From NCBI GenBank assembly GCA_034658975.1, contig JAYEGJ010000080.1:1-10273 (forward strand): 10,273 nucleotides of DNA, in the 5' to 3' direction. This document shows positions 7,301-10,273 of this stretch, piece after piece. The number at the start of each line of letters is the position of its first letter. The first letter of the stretch is position 1. Made by a program: the position numbers and the translations under genes. The stretch is from SZUA-217 sp034658975. Its GTDB lineage: Bacteria > Actinomycetota > Acidimicrobiia > Spongiisociales > ZC4RG35. The notes under the pieces were generated by a model. That model searched no databases and was not told where the DNA came from. It was given only the letters and a program-made list of their open reading frames with translations.

Positions 7301-7673
7301 CAAGTCCGGCCAGCGGCGTACCCGTCCATTCCGCCAACCCTTCCTCGATCTGGCCATCATCGAGATAACGCTCAAAACGCACGACGTCTACCGAATCTGC
7401 AGGCAGGTTCAGGCGGTATGCGTCACCGGTTCGAATGATCGCATCCTGGCCCAGGCCCTTGCGGAGGCGGGCTACGTACGACTGCAGGGTGCGTTCGGCA
7501 GTGCGGGGAGGCTCCTCTCCCCACACCGACTCGACCAACCGCCACACCGGCACCGCGGATCCAGCCGACAACGCCAGGGCTGCCAGCACGGCCTGACATT
7601 TTGCCGGACCCACGTCCACCTGGGCGCCGTCGTCAGCGGTCGCACCAACCACACCTAAGACACTGATCTTCAT
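4317..7673 (-). CDS. AfsR/SARP-type multidomain regulator with cyclase homology and NB-ARC ATPase domains
   Basis: 1118 residues. Order: OmpR-type winged helix (about 1-92, ending RTGDAYRLNL); BTAD helical domain (about 95-230, ending QLGVEPGPRLQELE); class III nucleotide-cyclase homology domain (about 245-405); NB-ARC/AAA ATPase (about 425-700) with P-loop GPGGIGKT (453-460), Walker B LLVLDNCEH (522-530), sensor ATSRER and the GIPL motif (611-614); then a helical, TPR-like C-terminus to 1118. Family knowledge: SARPs activate transcription by binding direct repeats near -35; the ATPase and repeats sense and oligomerise. In the cyclase domain both metal aspartates remain (D254, D297), but the usual substrate lysine is S293, the D/T position is G348 and the transition-state arginine is S359, so catalysis is doubtful. 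The ATG at 7673 lacks a strong ribosome binding site. Likely controls the flanking genes (inference). Confidence 0.9.
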   Translation of the reverse strand: MKISVLGVVGATADDGAQVDVGPAKCQAVLAALALSAGSAVPVWRLVESVWGEEPPRTAERTLQSYVARLRKGLGQDAIIRTGDAYRLNLPADSVDVVRFERYLDDGQIEEGLAEWTGTPLAGLDAPGLDAVVAGLTERWLGAVELDLERRVEDDPAAVIGRLTELTTTQPFREGLWALLMTALYRIGRQVDALAAYRTAREHLVEQLGVEPGPRLQELEMQILRHDEDLGVERTESIGATSRPTGTVTFGFTDIEGASRWWTESRVAMSKAMTHHNELVQASVNRHSGHVFSRGGDTFGVAFHTASSAAEWATQLQQEMESEAWPDGVRLRLRIAIHTGEAEEHEGGYFGPAVNVAASLSAAGHGGQTLVSAATANVLEGIALRDLGSYRLEDVVTEQGVFQLGGDEYPPLRIEDRFRGNLPRRLGRLIGRGDELETIAGALTTYPVVTLVGPGGIGKTRLALAAAGRVESGGDAWLIELADIASPDHVPHAVADTLGVRERPGQTLTRSIVETLQSREALLVLDNCEHLIEAAAELTQSIVQGCEHLRVLATSRERLGLTNERIVTVPPLDPTGSAVELFEERATAVSPIFDAPGNRTAVEEICRRLDGIPLAIELAAAATTTLSPTDLVERLEHRLRLLDGTRRTGADRHRTLRSAIQWSYDLLTPSEQTLFQRLSIFTGPFDLNAAETVSADTSVDPIDIDNMLSRLVEQSMLGVESGPFGRRFRLLDPIREFGEEHLTESGQSDLVAEHHAIWCLSEVTGVHRLLSGWDEIEGVARLTELWPNQRAAFDWACDNGDRELARALVRPILSEIVLRSNNEIGDWVERLLTITPADDKDGLVFGLYWAAHRYALTQNPDAYERLVERYGEPDHTLMHHGRAFVTGDYQGQADWSPKAIEELRRQGDDHLAERAEINVPTAWLNLGRYEECDARLEELLSRYQEQGPPTFINWALMLLGYSASFQGRQDQADAYFEEAIGIELPQRTYTPNKPLEARAAFRRGNRSRAFHILRSHIDELLSTDNMQAGSLVCIEFTNMMTQIGQLTEASCMLDYLETTGILDAPAWRSLIDDSAKIISSSDDIRSGPSREVVIDDRQALEYMREVLEQLADGQYAAG

Positions 7674-7720
7674 GCTCGAACCATTTCACCAGGCCTCGTA
7701 GGGCAACAACTTCAACATCG

Positions 7721-7764
7721 CCCCTCATGAGGACACAGCGACGATACAGCCGTCCCCTCATCCG
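7721..7764. promoter_or_regulatory. Four 11-bp-phased repeats, candidate SARP operator
   Basis: Four consecutive 11-mers form an A-B-B-A pattern: CCCCTCATGAG, GACACAGCGAC, GATACAGCCGT, CCCCTCATCCG. The two outer units share CCCCTCAT (7721-7728, 7754-7761), exactly 33 bases apart. The two inner units share GA-ACAGC (8 of 11 match), exactly 11 bases apart. SARP regulators typically bind short direct repeats at 11-bp spacing on one face of the helix. Binding by the adjacent regulator is inference. Confidence 0.5.
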
Positions 7765-7785
7765 GCGCCCACCTACTCACCTCCC

Positions 7786-7849
7786 GGCTCGCAACTGAGG
7801 CTCAACCGAGTCACCGCGGCGACACAACACCTGTCGGTGAAAGTGGGTT
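7786..7849 (+). promoter_or_regulatory. Shared 64-bp element, copy 2 (upstream of the quinone oxidoreductase operon)
   Basis: The gapless partner of 3950-4013, read on the + strand. The identical 31-base core is at 7811-7841, flanked by 9 further identical bases after one mismatch (7801-7809) and weaker similarity at both ends. Dyad: TCACCG (7811-7816) with CGGTGA (7835-7840), and inner GACA (7821-7824) with TGTC (7832-7835). It ends 27 bases before the ATG at 7877. Confidence 0.75.
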
Positions 7850-7876
7850 CATGTACACGGCGAGCCAGGAGACGCG

Positions 7877-8842
7877 ATGAAGGCAATCTTCCACGACAGG
7901 TACGGGTCGGCCGAGGTGCTCGAGTTCCGAGACCTCCCATTACCACCGTTGGGCGACGATGAGGTGCTCGTCCGAGTCCACGCGGCGGGTGTCAACCGTG
8001 GCGACGGTCTCGCCGTCGAAGGCATCCCGTACGCGGCACGTCTCACATACGGGCTGACGAGACCGAAACACAATATTCCCGGCACCGACGTGGCCGGCCG
8101 AGTCGAGGCAGTCGGCAAAGACGTGACCGCACTCGAATCTGGGGATGACATACTCGGATGGACCACTGGGGCTTTCGCCGAGTACACCTCCACCGCTGCG
8201 TCCATGCTCGTGCGGAAGCCGGCACATCTCACCTTCGAACAGGCCGCCGCTACTCCAACAACCGGCGTCGCCGCTCTCCAAGCGCTGCGGGATGTAGGAA
8301 GGATCGAGGCCGGGCACCGCGTACTCGTCGTCGGCGCCTCCGGTGGCGTAGGGAGCTTCGCCGTGCAGATCGCCAAGGCATTTGGAGCGGAAGTGACCGG
8401 CGTCGCCAGCACCCGAAACATCGACCTGGTCCGCTCGACAGGGGCCGACCACGTCATCGACTACACCCGTGACGACTTCACCCGCCACGTATACCGCTAC
8501 GACCTGATCCTCGACATGGTGGGCAAAGAAACCCTGTCGTCGAGTAGGCGGGCCCTCAGAGCCAACGGAACCTACGTGGTCGTCGGAGGGGGCAACCCGC
8601 GATCAATCACCGGAATGGGACGCTTCGCCAAGGCGATGCTGCTGTCACCCTTCGTCTCCGAGCGGCTCCGTCCCCTGTTCTCGAAGCAGAACCACCAAGA
8701 CCTCGAAGCCCTGAGAGAGCTCCTCGACACCGGCAGGGTACTGCCGGTCATCGACGCCGTCTACGACCTGCGCGACACCCCCGAAGCGCTCCACTACGTC
8801 CAGGCGGGACACGCACGAGGAAAAGCCGTAATCACCATCTGA
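7877..8842 (+). CDS. Zinc-independent medium-chain dehydrogenase / NADPH:quinone oxidoreductase
   Basis: 321 residues, the usual length for the Qor-like branch of the medium-chain dehydrogenase/reductase superfamily, which reduces quinones or enones with NAD(P)H in the cytoplasm. The N-terminal GroES-like domain (about 1-125) contains AAGVNRGD (36-43) and the GTDVAGRVEAVG motif (69-80). The Rossmann domain (about 126-260) has the nucleotide-binding VVGASGGVGSFAVQIAK (151-167). The catalytic and structural zinc ligands of alcohol dehydrogenases are absent. The start ATG is preceded by AGGAG with a 5-base gap. It is the first gene of a + strand operon; the next gene starts 44 bases later. The 64-bp element and the 11-bp repeats lie directly upstream. 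The substrate cannot be named from sequence; other MDR activities such as enone reduction are possible. Confidence 0.88.
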   Translation: MKAIFHDRYGSAEVLEFRDLPLPPLGDDEVLVRVHAAGVNRGDGLAVEGIPYAARLTYGLTRPKHNIPGTDVAGRVEAVGKDVTALESGDDILGWTTGAFAEYTSTAASMLVRKPAHLTFEQAAATPTTGVAALQALRDVGRIEAGHRVLVVGASGGVGSFAVQIAKAFGAEVTGVASTRNIDLVRSTGADHVIDYTRDDFTRHVYRYDLILDMVGKETLSSSRRALRANGTYVVVGGGNPRSITGMGRFAKAMLLSPFVSERLRPLFSKQNHQDLEALRELLDTGRVLPVIDAVYDLRDTPEALHYVQAGHARGKAVITI

Positions 8843-8848
8843 CACGAC

Positions 8849-8862
8849 GTGGGCCAGCCCAC
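8849..8862 (+). repeat. Short hairpin between the oxidoreductase and DUF4386 genes
   Basis: GTGGG (8849-8853) and CCCAC (8858-8862) enclose a 4-base loop. There is no T-run, and the next ribosome binding site follows 12 bases later, so it is not a terminator. It may mark an mRNA processing or stability site; weak evidence. Confidence 0.3.
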
Positions 8863-8886
8863 AGCAAATGGAACAAAGGAGAAACA

Positions 8887-9666
8887 ATGCCAACTGGAAC
8901 CATCGAAACCAACGGACCGGACACCCAGGCGAGAACGATCAGGAAGAACAGGTTGAAGAGACTGACGCGAGTCGCCGGTGTCTTGTATCTGGCGATCTTC
9001 GCCATCTACCCCCTCGCCACCTCGGTCAGGTCAATCCTCGTCGTGCCCGGCGATGCAGCGACGACCGCTCAAAACGTGGCCGCAAACCTGACCCTGTTCC
9101 GCTGGGGCATGGCCGGGGAGGCAACGATCTTTCTGATCGAGATCGTGCTCGCCGGCATCCTGTACGTCCTTCTGAGACCAGTGAGCAGGTCAATGTCCCT
9201 GGCGGCCGCGTTCGCCAGGGCGTCGGAGGGTGTGGTCATGGCGGCAGGCAACCTGTTCACCAGCATCCTCACTCTGGTGGTGGTCGGTGGTGCCGGCTAT
9301 CTGGCGGCTTTCCAGACGGAGCAATTGGATGCGCTCGCACTCCTCTTCCAGGAAGCCAACGACTTCGTGGTGCTGACGTGGGGCTTCTTCTTCGCACTCC
9401 ATCTGGTGCTGCTCGGCTGGCTGGTCTACCGGTCCGGGTTCTTTCCCAAGATTCCGGGTGTCCTGTTGGTGCTGGCCGGCATCGGCTACTTCGCCCAGAG
9501 CTACGGAGTCATCGTCGCTCCGGGCCTCACCGACGTGCTGTCGACGGTTGTGTTGGTGCTCGCTGTTCCTGGGGAGCTGGTGTTTGCCCTGTGGCTCCTG
9601 ATCAAGGGGGTCGACGAGGAGAAGTGGCACGAGCGGGCCCTCGAAGCGGCTGAGACCCAGCTCTAG
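8887..9666 (+). CDS. DUF4386-family multi-spanning membrane protein
   Basis: 259 residues. A charged, cytoplasmic-looking N-terminus (KNRLKRLTR) is followed by six predicted membrane segments at about 28-46, 76-97, 113-140, 160-182, 189-207 and 217-239. Features typical of DUF4386 are visible: RVAGVLYLAIF at the first segment, FRWGMAGEATIFLIEIVLAGILYVLLRPVSR across the second (read in two parts, 71-87 and 88-101), and the YRSGFFPKIPGVLL loop (181-194). Function of the family is unknown. AAGGAG lies 5 bases before the ATG. It is the second gene of the operon, between the oxidoreductase and the hydrolase (38-41 bases to the next start). DUF4386 genes are often found near regulators and oxidoreductases in actinobacteria, which fits an accessory membrane role here (inference). 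Confidence 0.85.
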   Translation: MPTGTIETNGPDTQARTIRKNRLKRLTRVAGVLYLAIFAIYPLATSVRSILVVPGDAATTAQNVAANLTLFRWGMAGEATIFLIEIVLAGILYVLLRPVSRSMSLAAAFARASEGVVMAAGNLFTSILTLVVVGGAGYLAAFQTEQLDALALLFQEANDFVVLTWGFFFALHLVLLGWLVYRSGFFPKIPGVLLVLAGIGYFAQSYGVIVAPGLTDVLSTVVLVLAVPGELVFALWLLIKGVDEEKWHERALEAAETQL

Positions 9667-9707
9667 GTCTGGTCGATCGAGCACGCTGGCGAGAATCGAG
9701 GAGAATG

Positions 9708-10273
9708 ATGTGCAGACTCATCTTCGGCATAGTCGTTGCCGGTCTCGTGCTCTTCGGACTGGTAGCGCAGGCAAGTGCCTACCTGCTTGCGCTGCCTTCC
9801 CCGGCGGCCGGGGAAGGTCATGTCGGTGGTGGCCTGGCTTCCTTCACCGAGAGGGGCCCGCATGCGGTTGGTGTTCGCAGGCTGACCGTCGAGCAAGCGC
9901 CGATTCCAGTTAGCACGTGGTACCCGGCACTCGAGGAGGACACCAGGGGAGGTTCGCTCACCTACGCCTTTGCGCTCAATATGCTCGGCGCCGACAACGC
10001 CCTCGCCCTCGCCACCTATCAAGGACAGGCCAATCCGGGAGCAACACCCAATCTGTCGGACGGCCCGTATCCGCTGGTGATCCTGTCCCCCGGATTCGCG
10101 ATCACGAGCAGCAGCTACGCCTGGCTGGCCGAACACCTCGCCTCATATGGCTTCGTGGTGGTCTCGCCACAACACAACGAGTCTCTTGATCCCCGTCTGC
10201 TCTGGCGGTCCGCCATCGAACGGCCGCAGGATGTGCTCACCCTGCTGGCCTACCTCGACGAAGAGGTTCAGGC
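9708..10273 (+). CDS. Exported alpha/beta hydrolase, dienelactone/PAF-acetylhydrolase-like, 3' end cut by the window
   Basis: 188 codons are visible before the window ends. The N-terminus MCRLIFGIVVAGLVLFGLVAQASA is a signal peptide or membrane anchor (residues 1-24, cleavage plausible after the final ASA). Then come an arginine-containing strand (VGVRRLTV), a strand with VSTWYPA, and YPLVILSPGF followed by WLAEHLASYGFVVVSPQHNES, which is the strand-3/oxyanion-hole region of COG4188-type lipase or dienelactone hydrolases. The late RPQDVLTLLAYLDEE is also typical. The nucleophile elbow (GxSxG) would lie beyond the window. Two adjacent ATGs (9705, 9708) follow GAGGAG; I chose 9708 because its spacing is 4 bases rather than 1. 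It is the third gene of the operon. Substrate unknown: ester or lactone hydrolysis at the cell surface is likely. Confidence 0.8.
   Translation, partial: MCRLIFGIVVAGLVLFGLVAQASAYLLALPSPAAGEGHVGGGLASFTERGPHAVGVRRLTVEQAPIPVSTWYPALEEDTRGGSLTYAFALNMLGADNALALATYQGQANPGATPNLSDGPYPLVILSPGFAITSSSYAWLAEHLASYGFVVVSPQHNESLDPRLLWRSAIERPQDVLTLLAYLDEEVQ
9795..9817 (+). repeat. Perfect 10-bp GC-rich hairpin inside the hydrolase gene
   Basis: CCTTCCCCGG (9795-9804) and its reverse complement (9808-9817) around a 3-base loop, placed just after the signal-peptide codons. It encodes a Pro/Ala/Gly-rich linker, so it may simply reflect composition. No T-run follows. Confidence 0.4.

Larger units (their letters stand above)
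7674..7876. promoter_or_regulatory. Divergent regulatory region between the regulator and quinone oxidoreductase genes
   Basis: 203 non-coding bases must hold the promoters for both transcription units. They contain the 11-bp-phased repeats (7721-7764) and copy 2 of the 64-bp element (7786-7849). I could not pick a convincing -35/-10 pair in either direction, as would be expected for an activator-dependent promoter. A 4-codon reading frame (MVRA) ends in an ATGA overlap with the regulator's start. Confidence 0.7.

Noticed and set aside
9795..9817. GC hairpin in the hydrolase gene as an attenuator
   Set aside because: No T-run and no leader context; it encodes a Pro/Ala/Gly linker, and high GC makes such stems likely. 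Listed as a feature only.

Overview
The window is high-GC DNA. Compact gene spacing, an apparently leaderless repressor promoter, an initiator tRNA gene with no encoded CCA, and a very large AfsR/SARP-type regulator all point to an actinobacterium. Acidimicrobiia-like is possible, but the lineage cannot be fixed from this sequence alone. No rRNA, CRISPR array or transposase was seen.

Left part (1-1384): two toxin-antitoxin-like modules lie tail to tail. The first is a VapC-type PIN ribonuclease on the + strand that lacks only its first residue or so. The second is a translationally coupled XRE repressor plus AbiEii-like nucleotidyltransferase pair on the - strand. The pair is driven by a promoter that contains a 28-bp palindrome, and its mRNA is probably leaderless.

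Middle-left (1416-2862): an initiator tRNA-Met gene with its own promoter and a strong hairpin terminator is followed at once by a complete tyrosine recombinase on the - strand. This is the usual layout of an element integrated at a tRNA gene. No second copy of the tRNA 3' end is visible here, so the far boundary is either outside the window or lost. A short motif (TTCTACCG) recurs around the integrase gene.

Middle (2877-3896): a CDF-family cation efflux protein on the - strand. It lacks both acidic metal ligands of the membrane site, in TM2 and in TM5.

Right part (3950-10273): a 1118-residue regulator (winged helix, BTAD, cyclase homology, NB-ARC/AAA ATPase, helical repeats) lies between two copies of a 64-bp sequence. 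Each copy sits just upstream of, and in the same orientation to, a gene leading away from the regulator. One is the CDF gene. The other starts a + strand operon of a zinc-less quinone oxidoreductase, a DUF4386 membrane protein and a secreted or anchored alpha/beta hydrolase cut off by the window end. The divergent region also holds four 11-bp-phased repeats that resemble SARP operator architecture. The simplest model is that the regulator controls both flanking transcription units through this shared element. The alternative is that the 64-bp copies are terminal inverted repeats of a passive mobile unit. The shared element, the phased repeats, the degenerate cyclase domain and the altered CDF metal site are the most unusual things in the window.
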